Below are positions 18,110 to 25,954 of a DNA stretch of 64,000 bases, in pieces. Each line of letters starts with the position of its first letter. Positions within the stretch are counted from its first letter, which is position 1. The DNA is from Paraeggerthella hongkongensis (GTDB taxonomy: Bacteria; Actinomycetota; Coriobacteriia; Coriobacteriales; Eggerthellaceae). The stretch spans positions 1-64,000 of the forward strand of contig NZ_QICD01000001.1 in NCBI RefSeq assembly GCF_003726035.1. The letters run 5' to 3'. The position numbers and the translations under genes were made by a program. A model generated the notes under the pieces. The model ran no database searches. It saw only the letters and a program-made list of their open reading frames with translations, and was not told the DNA's origin.

Positions 18110-18579
18110 TGCGCCACCTGAAATCCAAGCGATTCACGATTCTGAGCTGGTTGGCGGTTGCTGCTTGGGCGGTGTTCATCTTTTGCATGTCGGCGAACAC
18201 GGGCAGCGATCTGAATCAAGGCACGGGACTCCTTTCGCACCTGTATCAGGCGTTGAAGGAGCTGCAGGCGCACATCTTGGGACCCGAGGCCGATGCCATC
18301 AACTCGATTGCGCATTTCTGCGAATACACCGTGTTCGGTGCGTTGTGGGCGAATGCGCTGCGTTGCCACATGCCCCTTCGACGTGCTTGCGCGCTGGCTG
18401 TTGCGTGCGGCAGTCTGTACGGCGTGACCGATGAGTTCCATCAGTTGTTCGTTCCTGGTCGCATGTGCGATCCCGTGGATTGGGCGGTTGACACCGCGGG
18501 TGCCGCGTTGGGCTCGGGGATTGCGTTCTTCCTGCTGAGCCGGCGCCTTGAGGGGCGGGCTCCGAACGACGCGCGGTAG
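18109..18579 (+). CDS. VanZ-family membrane protein
   Basis: A 156-residue protein with about four membrane helices and the VanZ signatures: SANTGSDLN after helix 1, HFCEYTVFGAL in the middle, and YGVTDEFHQLFVPGR followed by D and a final helix. VanZ proteins can confer low-level teicoplanin resistance in van clusters, but most chromosomal members have no known role. The start overlaps the stop of the cysteine hydrolase by one base (TGATG), implying coupled translation. Confidence 0.9.
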   Translation: MRHLKSKRFTILSWLAVAAWAVFIFCMSANTGSDLNQGTGLLSHLYQALKELQAHILGPEADAINSIAHFCEYTVFGALWANALRCHMPLRRACALAVACGSLYGVTDEFHQLFVPGRMCDPVDWAVDTAGAALGSGIAFFLLSRRLEGRAPNDAR

Positions 18580-18647
18580 CCTTTCCTGCTTGTTCCGCCG
18601 CAGAGATTGCGTGCCAGGTTGAGAAAACGATTTGGCTGAGGAATGCG

Positions 18648-18711
18648 AGGCGGCCGAAGACGCGCGCAGCCGCCCGGCGACGGCTGCGCGCGTCTTCGGC
18701 CGCCTTGTTTT
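18648..18711 (+). terminator. Strong intrinsic terminator after the VanZ gene
   Basis: A perfect 25-bp stem (18648-18672 with 18681-18705) and an 8-base loop are followed by TGTTTT. The length of the stem is far above what termination needs, as with other hairpins in this window. Confidence 0.92.
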
Positions 18712-18740
18712 GCACGTGGGGTTCGTAAAAGCTTGATGGC

Positions 18741-18760
18741 TGGCAGGTTCTTGCGGTTTG
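18741..18760 (+). repeat. Left terminal inverted repeat of the IS3 element
   Basis: Reads TGGCAGGTTCTTGCGGTTTG; matches the inverse complement of 20462-20481 with three differences. Confidence 0.8.
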
Positions 18761-18886
18761 AGGTCGTCGAACGGGGCGCCGCTTCTCTCGTCGTCTGATT
18801 TGCATTCTGTTTTGCCTGATCACGGCGTTAGGTCGTTGCGTGATGTCTTCGGGTGCGCGCGATTCGCCGGCTTCGACGACCTCAAA
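18757..18886. repeat. 130-bp segment with 15-bp perfect inverted ends inside the IS left end
   Basis: TTTGAGGTCGTCGAA at 18757-18771 is repeated in inverse orientation at 18872-18886. The left copy overlaps the terminal repeat of the IS element by four bases. It may be a control structure of the transposase leader or a small nested element. Confidence 0.6.
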
Positions 18887-18971
18887 CGGGGATGCGGCAG
18901 AAAGTTGGACCGCCTCGAGGCGGTCCACGACCGATCGAATGACCCCGAAGGGGTCGTGAGGAGGGCGCTGC

Positions 18972-20435
18972 ATGTACACGGAGCGGGAGAGAGTCAGGTA
19001 CGTCGAAACGATGTGGGCCGAAGGGCTCACGCCTCGCGCCGCCGAGAGAAAATGGGGGCGTCCGTCCCGCACGGCATTGTCCGAATGGGCGAGGCAAGCC
19101 GAGCGGGGAGAGCTTCCGGCCGAAAGGCCCAGGGTCAACGGGCAAGTCGACCATGCGCCCCACGCCCGCTATCCCCAGGGCACCGTGGACGAGGCCGTCC
19201 GCCTCTACAAACTAGGCGAGAAGCGCGCCCATATCGCCCGGCGCCTCGGCATCACCGACGCGCGCGTCATCACCGACGCGCGCGTCATCACCGGCTGGGT
19301 CCGGAAGGACCGAAAGCGTGCTATCGTGTCCGAAACGGGCGCATCGGTTGCGCCGGACAAGGATACGCAGAAGGCGGGACCGTCCATGATGGAAGCCAAA
19401 GAACCGGATGACGGGGCAGCCGAGCTCCGGGCCGAGCTCGAAGAGGCGCTTCTCGAAGTGAGCGTCTACAAGGAGCTGATGCGCGACCCAAAAGCCGCAA
19501 GCCCGGAGAGCCTCTCGAAGAGGCGGCTCGTCGGGTTAGGAGAGAAGCTGAGGCGGGACTTCGGGTACTCCCTGGCCCGGATCTTGACGTTCTTGGGCAT
19601 CTCGAAGAGTACCTACCACTACCACCGGGCGAGGCTCGATAGCCCGTCCGGCATGCCGGACGAGGACTTCGACAGGGCCGTGACCAAGGCGTTTTCGAAG
19701 AACAGGGGGATCTACGGCTACCGGCGCCTCAAAGCGCAGCTCGAGGGCGAGGGCGTCCGCGCCCCCGAGCGCAAGGTGCGAGAGGCGATGGCCAGGCTCG
19801 GCCTCGTCGCCCGCTGCTCGAGGTCGGAGAAGAAATGGAGCTCCTATGCGGGCGAGGCGTCGGACGCGCCGGACAACCTCCTGCTCGACGAGCGCGGAAG
19901 GCACGCGTTCGTCGCGGACGCGCCCAACGAGGTGTGGCTCACCGACATCACCGAGATGAAGGGCCGCGACGACAAGTGCTACCTGTCGGCCATCGTCGAC
20001 TGCTTCGACGGCAAGGCCGTCGCCTGGCGGGCGTCGAAGAGCCCCGACGCGGCGCTCGCCAACGACACGCTCCGCGATGCGATAGCGACGCTTCGAGACG
20101 GGCAGCGCCCGATCATACACTCCGATCGCGGGGGCCACTACCGTTGGAGGGAATGGATCGCGCTGTGCGAGGAGGCGGGGCTCGTGCGCTCGATGTCGCG
20201 CAAGGGGCACAGCCCCGACAACGCGGCGTGCGAGGGCTTCTTCGGCCGGGCGAAGGTGGAGCTCTTCCATTCGCTCGTTCGGGCGGGGGCTTCGGTGGCC
20301 GAGCTGTTCGAGGCCGTCGAGCACTACGTTCCCTGGTACAATGACGGTCGTCTCAAGGCGTTCAAGGCCAATGGGAAGAAGACGTCTTACGAGACCATCG
20401 AAGGTCGTCGCAAAAGACTCGGGCTGACAGCCTGA
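18972..20435 (+). CDS. IS3-family transposase, single uninterrupted frame
   Basis: A 487-residue transposase. Two N-terminal helix-turn-helix regions (about 1-40 and 65-105) precede a short coiled coil (about 145-170) and an integrase core with the DDE triad: Asp in LTDITEM, Asp in IIHSDRGGHYR and Glu in NAACEGFFGRAKVEL. IS3 elements usually split this product over two frames joined by a -1 frameshift; here it is continuous. Bases 19252-19287 are a perfect 18-bp tandem duplication, which repeats ITDARV within the second helix-turn-helix and may weaken DNA binding. GAGGAGG precedes the ATG. All catalytic residues remain. Confidence 0.93.
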   Translation: MYTERERVRYVETMWAEGLTPRAAERKWGRPSRTALSEWARQAERGELPAERPRVNGQVDHAPHARYPQGTVDEAVRLYKLGEKRAHIARRLGITDARVITDARVITGWVRKDRKRAIVSETGASVAPDKDTQKAGPSMMEAKEPDDGAAELRAELEEALLEVSVYKELMRDPKAASPESLSKRRLVGLGEKLRRDFGYSLARILTFLGISKSTYHYHRARLDSPSGMPDEDFDRAVTKAFSKNRGIYGYRRLKAQLEGEGVRAPERKVREAMARLGLVARCSRSEKKWSSYAGEASDAPDNLLLDERGRHAFVADAPNEVWLTDITEMKGRDDKCYLSAIVDCFDGKAVAWRASKSPDAALANDTLRDAIATLRDGQRPIIHSDRGGHYRWREWIALCEEAGLVRSMSRKGHSPDNAACEGFFGRAKVELFHSLVRAGASVAELFEAVEHYVPWYNDGRLKAFKANGKKTSYETIEGRRKRLGLTA

Positions 20436-20461
20436 GCAGTCCAAGAATCCTGCCGCACCCC

Positions 20462-20481
20462 CAAACCGTCAAAACCTGCCA
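20462..20481 (-). repeat. Right terminal inverted repeat of the IS3 element
   Basis: Reads CAAACCGTCAAAACCTGCCA on the plus strand, the partner of the repeat at 18741-18760. It lies 26 bases after the transposase stop. Confidence 0.8.
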
Positions 20482-20677
20482 CGGAAAGCGATTTTTCGTG
20501 CGCGCGCCTTCTCCGCATAGGAAACGCTGCCACCCATTTGATGGGATTGCCGCTTCGAGCGAGCGAGGTGCGTGGCAAAACGGCGCCTTCGAGCCGTGCC
20601 GATTTTGGCGTAGCGGCAAAGTTCGGAAAAACTTTTGCATAGGAATTTGTAAAGTTCTGTGGTATCGTGTCAAAAAG

Positions 20678-20696
20678 TTAGCCTTAGATAACATAT
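20678..20696. promoter_or_regulatory. Possible DtxR/IdeR-type iron box
   Basis: TTAGCCTTAGATAACATAT agrees at 12 of 19 positions, by eye, with the actinobacterial iron-box consensus that begins TTAGGTTAG and ends CTAACCTAA. It lies about 90 bases before the first gene of a haem-uptake operon, the place where iron repression would be expected. A second CTAAGCTAA-like stretch follows at 20702-20710. Confidence 0.4.
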
Positions 20697-20782
20697 TACG
20701 ACTAAGCTAATAATATACTTCGCATGCATGTAATGCAGGGGAAAGCCCTTTGAAGCGGGCGGTTCGACACGAAAGGATATCC

Positions 20783-22309
20783 ATGGAACATTCGATGAAG
20801 GCGGGCGTTGTCGCGCGAGGCTCCGCTGTTGCGCTGGCGTTTGCTTTGGCGGCGGGCGCAGTGCCGGCGCAGGCCATGGCTGTTGGCGCAGCGCCGATGC
20901 CGACTGCAGAGGCAGCGACGGGAAGCTCTATCTCCTTGGATAAGGATAATCTTGCGAACGGAACTTATGCGGTTCCGGTGCGTATGCTGCAGGCTTCCAA
21001 CTTGAGTTCGTCTCAGGGTTCGATTGCAAGCAGTGCGCTGGATCCGATTGGTTTGCTGACGGTGCGTCATGGGGCGTACACGCTCAGCCTCAATATGAGC
21101 GGGCAGGTTCTGGGTCAGTACTGCAACTACCTGGGATATTTCGGGTCGTATCACGTGGGTGGGAACGCGCTTGTCACCAACGGAACCGATGTTGCAGTTG
21201 TGGACTTTGGCGGCGAAGCCGGTAGGCCGTTCGTGGCGGATGTTCCTTTGGGCGAGGTTGCCAAGACTTCCGGTTACGTTGCATTGCGACTTGGCGCGCA
21301 GGCCATGGGCGACAATCGCCAGACCGCTGCGGTCCTGATCGACTGGAGCGGCTTGACGGTTGACAGCCTTGACGGCGAGGGCCGACCCTTGGAGACCCTT
21401 GTCGATGAAGCCGCCGCCATCGCGCAGGGTGGCAAGAGCGACGAGGCGTATCGATCTTTGCAGGATGCTATCGCGCGCGCCCGTGCCGTTGTGGAAAAGG
21501 GCGCCGCTGCAACGCCGGAGGAGATCGTGGCTGCCGAAGCGGATTTAGCGTCGGCTATCGAGACGTTCAACGGCTCGCCTGATGCGGTCGACCCCGTTGT
21601 TCCGGAGGGTTCCGGAACCGAACAGCCTGCTCCGACGCCTGAAAAGCCGGATACCGATGCCTCGAACGGAAACGGGAACTCGACGACAACTCCCTCGCAG
21701 CCTCAGCAGCCGAGCGCCGCTTCCTCTCGCGCCGAATACGTTGCCGGGCATACGTATGCCGTGCCTATGAAGTTTTACAAGGCAAATTCCGGCGAGCTGT
21801 CGATGGCCGATCAGTATTTCGGCGACACCGCTTACGTGGTTCCTCGTTCCGATGGCATGTTCGAAGTGCGCTTCACGACGAACAGGTCGGACTACGTCGA
21901 AAAACTCTCGTACGGCGGATACGCGGCCTCGGTGGTGAGCGAAAACGGCGCAAGCCGTACGTACAGCGTGGTGATCGCAGCTTCGAAGAATACCGTGGTG
22001 CTGCCCATCACGATGACCATCAAGCCCATGCGCGAAATGGGCGGCGGCGACGTGTCTGCCGACCTGCATCTGTATTTGGGAGATGCAAAGGTGAAGGATT
22101 TGGGGTCGGGCGACGCAGGTGTTCCGACCAGCGGAAAGACCGGCAATAGTCCCGCTTCCGGCGGTGCGCAAGGTTCGTATCTGCCGAAGACCGGTGACGA
22201 CGGCTTGTCTGTTGCCGCGGGAGCCGCTGCGGTTGCGGCGGGAGCGGTTGCGGTCGGCGCGGCAGCGCGGCGACGCTTTTCGCTGCAGGGGCGAGGGGAA
22301 GGTCGTTGA
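20783..22309 (+). CDS. Sortase-anchored surface protein with two NEAT domains (haem binding)
   Basis: A 508-residue exported protein: signal peptide (about 1-35), first NEAT-type domain (about 50-190, opening NLANGTYAVPVRMLQA), a helical FIVAR-like segment (about 195-260), a Pro/Thr/Asn-rich linker, a second NEAT-type domain (about 315-445, YVAGHTYAVPMKFYKA), then a cell-wall sorting signal: LPKTG at 467-471, a hydrophobic helix and RRR. It should be linked to peptidoglycan by a sortase and take haem from host proteins. The haem-binding YxxxY of Isd NEAT domains is not visible in either domain. AAAGGA precedes the ATG at 20783. It is the first gene of the haem locus, and its stop overlaps the next start. 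Confidence 0.88.
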   Translation: MEHSMKAGVVARGSAVALAFALAAGAVPAQAMAVGAAPMPTAEAATGSSISLDKDNLANGTYAVPVRMLQASNLSSSQGSIASSALDPIGLLTVRHGAYTLSLNMSGQVLGQYCNYLGYFGSYHVGGNALVTNGTDVAVVDFGGEAGRPFVADVPLGEVAKTSGYVALRLGAQAMGDNRQTAAVLIDWSGLTVDSLDGEGRPLETLVDEAAAIAQGGKSDEAYRSLQDAIARARAVVEKGAAATPEEIVAAEADLASAIETFNGSPDAVDPVVPEGSGTEQPAPTPEKPDTDASNGNGNSTTTPSQPQQPSAASSRAEYVAGHTYAVPMKFYKANSGELSMADQYFGDTAYVVPRSDGMFEVRFTTNRSDYVEKLSYGGYAASVVSENGASRTYSVVIAASKNTVVLPITMTIKPMREMGGGDVSADLHLYLGDAKVKDLGSGDAGVPTSGKTGNSPASGGAQGSYLPKTGDDGLSVAAGAAAVAAGAVAVGAAARRRFSLQGRGEGR

Positions 22310-23202
22310 ACGTGCGGTCATCGTTCGCCGTGAAGTCCTCGCGCGCGTTTGTCGCCGTTGTTGCCCTGGCGTTCTCTGCTGCGCTTTCCGTTGGCGGTTC
22401 TCCTGCTCATGCGGTAGTTTCATCGGTTTCGACAGCTGCGGTTCATGCGAGCTACGCTAATCCCGACACCGGCGTGATCGAGGATTCGGGCGGGCAGGCA
22501 AGCGAGGCTTTGGGGACGTCGATGAGCCAAGGCATTACCGGATCCTCGGCGCTTGTCGAGAAAGATGCGGACGGAAGCGAGTTCGTGACCATCAGGCTTT
22601 CCCAAGCTGACCAGATCGGCGAGGTCAGCATTGCCTCCGACGTCGATCGTACGGGCGTTTATGCCGAGGACGTTGCGGCCGAGGTAATGCAGCGCGATGC
22701 CGAGCTCAATACGGCGGACTATCGTGCGCAGGTGGCATCGGCGCAGGCTACGTTGCGCATTTCGATGTATGTGCATCCCATGGGGCGCTCGGTGGTGTAC
22801 TTCGTGCAGTTGTCCGATGCGGCTCCCGGAAACTCGGAAGGTTTTGTCGAAAGCATCGTTGCTGGCCAGGGGTCCGAGCAGGGCCAAGCGCCGGACGGTG
22901 GAACGGCTCGGGGATCGAGCGAAGCGTTGGAGGGTTCTGCCGCTTCAACTGCCGTGTCCGGCGATTCCGCAGGTTCGGGCGTGAGGGAGTTCGACGGAGA
23001 AGGTCGCGAGGTGACGGGCTCTGCCGCCCCGATCTTCGCTTCTCCGCAGACGTATGCGATTGCCGCGGTCGCAGCTACGGCGGCAGTCGCGGCCGTGGCT
23101 GCGACGTACTACCTGGCGTACGGTCGCAAGCGCAAGGCGCGAAGCGATAGCGCTGCCGCAGCGGCAGCGGGGCATGGCGGCAGCGCGCCGCCCGAGGCTT
23201 AG
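22306..23202 (+). CDS. Shp-like membrane-anchored haem-transfer protein
   Basis: A 298-residue protein with a signal peptide (about 1-36), an extracellular domain resembling streptococcal Shp (YANPDTGVIEDSGG, then several methionines including TSMSQG and ISMYVHPMGRS), a low-complexity Ser/Gly/Ala linker, one C-terminal membrane helix and a basic tail (YGRKRKAR). Shp binds haem through two methionines and passes it to the HtsA/IsdE lipoprotein, exactly the next gene here. It begins at TTG 22306, overlapping the stop of the NEAT gene by four bases; a GTG two codons later is possible. No LPXTG is present, so it stays in the membrane. Confidence 0.8.
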   Translation: MNVRSSFAVKSSRAFVAVVALAFSAALSVGGSPAHAVVSSVSTAAVHASYANPDTGVIEDSGGQASEALGTSMSQGITGSSALVEKDADGSEFVTIRLSQADQIGEVSIASDVDRTGVYAEDVAAEVMQRDAELNTADYRAQVASAQATLRISMYVHPMGRSVVYFVQLSDAAPGNSEGFVESIVAGQGSEQGQAPDGGTARGSSEALEGSAASTAVSGDSAGSGVREFDGEGREVTGSAAPIFASPQTYAIAAVAATAAVAAVAATYYLAYGRKRKARSDSAAAAAAGHGGSAPPEA

Positions 23203-23213
23203 GGCTTCGTTGC

Positions 23214-24116
23214 ATGAGCAGGAAGACGTTTGCCCGGGCTGGGCTTGCGGCGCTGTGCCTGGCTGTGCTGTGCGCCCTTTCCTCGTGCGTGGACCAGCAT
23301 CCTGCGCGCGACGGCGGGGACGAGCGATCGGGAAAGCGCATCGTGGCCACTTCGCCGGCCGTTGCAAGCATGTGCGATCGGCTTGACCTTGACCTGGTGG
23401 GCGTTCCCGCTACGTCGCGCGCATTGCCGCAGCGATACGGCGATGCGGAGGTGGTAGGCCCTCCTATGGGACCCGACCTGGAGAAATTGTCGATGTTGCG
23501 GCCCGATTGCATCGTGGCGCCCGGATCGCTGCTGAACGACTTGCAGCCGAAGTTCGCTCAGATAGGAGCGCCTTCCATGTTCGTTGACCTGAACAGCGTG
23601 GAGGGCTTGCATCGCTCGATGGATTACCTGGGCATCGCTTTCGGGCGCGAAGCCGAGGCGCTGAAGGCGCGCGCTGAATACGAAGCGTTCATGACTGCGT
23701 ATCGGCAGGGAATAGAAGGGCTTGTCCGCCCGCGCGTTCTGGTTCTCATGGGCGTTCCCGGGTCGTATTTGGTGGCGACGCCGCGAAGTTACGCGGGCAG
23801 CCTTGTGCAGCAGGCCGGTGGCGAAAACGTGTACGCAGATGCTGCGGACGCATTCGTTAACGTGAGCGTCGAGGACATGCTCGATCGCGACCCGGATGTC
23901 ATTTTGCGTACGTCACATGCTCTTCCCGACCAGGTCATGGAGATGTTCGCTCAGGAGTTTTCCTCGAACGACACGTGGAAGCACTTCCGTGCCGTGCGTG
24001 CGGGGCGCGTCTACGACCTTTCGCATGAGCGATTCGGAATGAGCGCGACGTTTGCCTATCCGGAAGCGCTCGAAGAACTTAAGCCGCTGCTGTACGGCAA
24101 CGGCGAAACCGTTTAG
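23214..24116 (+). CDS. Haem ABC transporter substrate-binding lipoprotein (IsdE/HtsA-like)
   Basis: A 300-residue class III binding protein. A lipoprotein signal ends LSSC with Cys 25 as the lipidated residue. The binding domain has KRIVATSPAVASMCDRLDL and VVGPPMGPDLEKL, very like IsdE. Met 85 (in GPPMG) and His 235 (in RTSHALPD) are where IsdE and HtsA place their haem-iron ligands, so haem is the probable cargo. It lies 11 bases after the Shp-like gene and 11 before the permease gene; all are one operon. Confidence 0.9.
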   Translation: MSRKTFARAGLAALCLAVLCALSSCVDQHPARDGGDERSGKRIVATSPAVASMCDRLDLDLVGVPATSRALPQRYGDAEVVGPPMGPDLEKLSMLRPDCIVAPGSLLNDLQPKFAQIGAPSMFVDLNSVEGLHRSMDYLGIAFGREAEALKARAEYEAFMTAYRQGIEGLVRPRVLVLMGVPGSYLVATPRSYAGSLVQQAGGENVYADAADAFVNVSVEDMLDRDPDVILRTSHALPDQVMEMFAQEFSSNDTWKHFRAVRAGRVYDLSHERFGMSATFAYPEALEELKPLLYGNGETV

Positions 24117-24127
24117 GACAAGGAGCT

Positions 24128-25120
24128 ATGCGTAAAGCCAGAAATATCGCGGCATTCGCGCTTACGGTAGGTGCCGTGGCAGCGCTGTTTGCGTTCGCCG
24201 TCAATGCGGGCACGCTCAAGGTGCCTGTCGACGAGCTGCTTGCGGGCTTGTTTGTGGCCTACGACGATCGGGTTGCAACCATTTTCGACCTGCGCTTCCC
24301 CCGTATATTCATTGCGCTTGTGGCCGGCGCGTCCTTGGCTGTGTCGGGCGTGCTGCTGCAGGCGGCCGTGCGCAATCCTTTGGCGGATCCGGGCATTATC
24401 GGCGTCAACGCGGGCGCGTCGTTCGCTGCTATTTTGGTGACGGCGTTTGCACCCTCGCTGTTCTTTTTCATGCCGATTGCCGCGTGCGCAGGGGGCCTTC
24501 TTGCGTTTGCGCTGGTGTACGCGTTGTCGTGGAAAGGGGGAGCGCTCGCGCCTGTGCGCATCATCTTGACCGGCATCGCGGTGAGCGCTCTGTTCGCCGG
24601 GCTTTCTTCGGCGTTCAGCACGGGATCGGGCGGGGTGTTGACGGGTGTTGCCAGCTTGGTTGATGCGAACATCTCGGCTAAAACGTGGAGCGATTTCTTC
24701 ACGCTTGCGGGGTATGCGCTTGCCGGGTTGGTTCCGGCCCTGTTTGTTGCCAGGCGTTGCGATCTTTTGTCGCTGAGCGACGAGACGGCTGCTTCGCTTG
24801 GCGTGGACGTGACGAAAAACCGCCTGGTGGTTTCCGCTTTTGCCGTTTTGCTGGCATCGGTTGCCACGGCTATCGTGGGGCCGATCAGCTTTTTGGGTTT
24901 GGTGGTCCCGCATTGTGCGCGCATTTTGGTGGGGTCGGGACACCGGCTGCTTATTCCGTATTCCATGGTGCTTGGCGCGTTTTGCCTGCTGTTGGCCGAC
25001 ACCGTGGGACGAACCATTGCCGCACCGTACGAGATTAGCGCCGCTGTCGTCATGTCGGTAGTGGGCGGTCCCGCGTTCATTTTGCTGCTGAGAAGGGCGC
25101 GTGATACGTATGGCGGGTAA
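24128..25120 (+). CDS. Haem ABC transporter permease (FecCD/IsdF-like)
   Basis: A 330-residue FecCD-family permease with about nine or ten membrane helices. Family motifs are present: RFPRIFIALVAGASLAVSGV, LQAAVRNPLADPGIIGVNAG, and near the C-terminus VGPISFLGLVVPHCAR, which holds the cytoplasmic coupling helix for the ATPase. It would form a homodimer with the ATPase encoded next and import haem delivered by the lipoprotein. AAGGAG precedes the ATG by 3-4 bases. The stop overlaps the ATPase start. Confidence 0.93.
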   Translation: MRKARNIAAFALTVGAVAALFAFAVNAGTLKVPVDELLAGLFVAYDDRVATIFDLRFPRIFIALVAGASLAVSGVLLQAAVRNPLADPGIIGVNAGASFAAILVTAFAPSLFFFMPIAACAGGLLAFALVYALSWKGGALAPVRIILTGIAVSALFAGLSSAFSTGSGGVLTGVASLVDANISAKTWSDFFTLAGYALAGLVPALFVARRCDLLSLSDETAASLGVDVTKNRLVVSAFAVLLASVATAIVGPISFLGLVVPHCARILVGSGHRLLIPYSMVLGAFCLLLADTVGRTIAAPYEISAAVVMSVVGGPAFILLLRRARDTYGG

Positions 25121-25895
25121 CGCGTTCACCCTTGAGGGCGTTGGATTTTCGTACGGGTCGACCCGCGTGTTCAAGGGGCTGGATCTTGTCGTGCGCGAAG
25201 GGGCGGTGACCACGCTGCTCGGAGCGAACGGTTCCGGAAAGACAACGCTGTTCAACGTGATGACCAAGCGCCTCAAGCCGCAGGAGGGCCGGGTGTTCTT
25301 GCGCGCCGGAAACGTTGCGGACGTGCGTCCTGCGGACTTCGCCAAGTTGGTGTCGGTTGTGCATCAGCACAATATGGCTCCGGCTGACGCGGAGGTGCGA
25401 ACTTTGGTCGGCTACGGGCGTTCTCCCTATCGAAAGCTGGGGGTGCGACGGTCTTTGCCCGATCGGGAGCAGGATGCTCGCATGATCGAGTGGGCTCTTG
25501 CTACCTGCGATTTGAAGGATGTCGAGCATCGCGTCATTTCGTCGCTTTCGGGCGGACAGCGCCAGCGCGTGTGGATGGCCATGGCGCTTGCCCAGGGGGC
25601 GAATGTGCTGCTGCTTGACGAGCCTACCACGTTTTTGGATGTGCGCTACCAGCTGGAAATACTCAAGTTGGTGCGCATGCTCAACGAAGAGCACGGCATG
25701 ACCGTGGTCATGGTGCTGCACGATATGAATCAAGCCATCGAGTACAGCGATGAGATCGTGGCCTTGGTGCAGGGGCGGATTGTTGCGCAGGGAGCGCCGC
25801 ACGATGTGGTGACCCCCGGTTTTCTAAGCCAGGTGTACGGAGTTGACCTGGACGTGGTGCGCGTACGGGGCAAGCCGTACGTGTTGGCGGTATGA
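25110..25895 (+). CDS. Haem ABC transporter ATP-binding protein
   Basis: A 261-residue ABC ATPase of the FepC/FhuC group: Walker A GANGSGKTT, Q-loop near VVHQHNMAPAD, signature LSGGQRQRVWMA, Walker B NVLLLDEPTTFLD and switch His in VLHDMNQAIEY. It powers the FecCD-type permease with which it overlaps by 11 bases. A GTG at 25101 is an alternative start three codons earlier. Confidence 0.94.
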   Translation: MAGNAFTLEGVGFSYGSTRVFKGLDLVVREGAVTTLLGANGSGKTTLFNVMTKRLKPQEGRVFLRAGNVADVRPADFAKLVSVVHQHNMAPADAEVRTLVGYGRSPYRKLGVRRSLPDREQDARMIEWALATCDLKDVEHRVISSLSGGQRQRVWMAMALAQGANVLLLDEPTTFLDVRYQLEILKLVRMLNEEHGMTVVMVLHDMNQAIEYSDEIVALVQGRIVAQGAPHDVVTPGFLSQVYGVDLDVVRVRGKPYVLAV

Positions 25896-25954
25896 AAGCG
25901 GCTTTCCGCAAAAGGACAAGCTATACGAAGAATCATGAGAAAGGAGCGAACGAT

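Larger units (their letters stand above)
18741..20481 (+). mobile_element. IS3-family insertion sequence
   Basis: An element of about 1.74 kb bounded by imperfect 20-bp terminal inverted repeats: 18741-18760 starts TGGCAGGTT, and 20462-20481 ends AACCTGCCA, agreeing at 17 of 20 positions, with the TG...CA ends usual for IS3. It holds one transposase gene read to the right. The flanks GGC and CGG show no 3-4 base target duplication, so the insertion is old or one end was rearranged. It sits between the VanZ terminator and the haem-uptake promoter. Confidence 0.85.
20436..20782. other. Region between IS3 transposase and haem-uptake genes
   Basis: Holds the right end of the IS element (to 20481), then about 150 bases without recognised content, then an AT-rich stretch (20630-20725) that is unlike the GC-rich surroundings and is the likely promoter/operator area of the haem locus. 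TATACT at 20714-20719 is a possible -10 box. Confidence 0.5.

Noticed and set aside
18738-20484. Target-site duplication flanking the IS3 element
   Set aside because: The bases next to the terminal repeats (GGC and CGG) are not a direct repeat.
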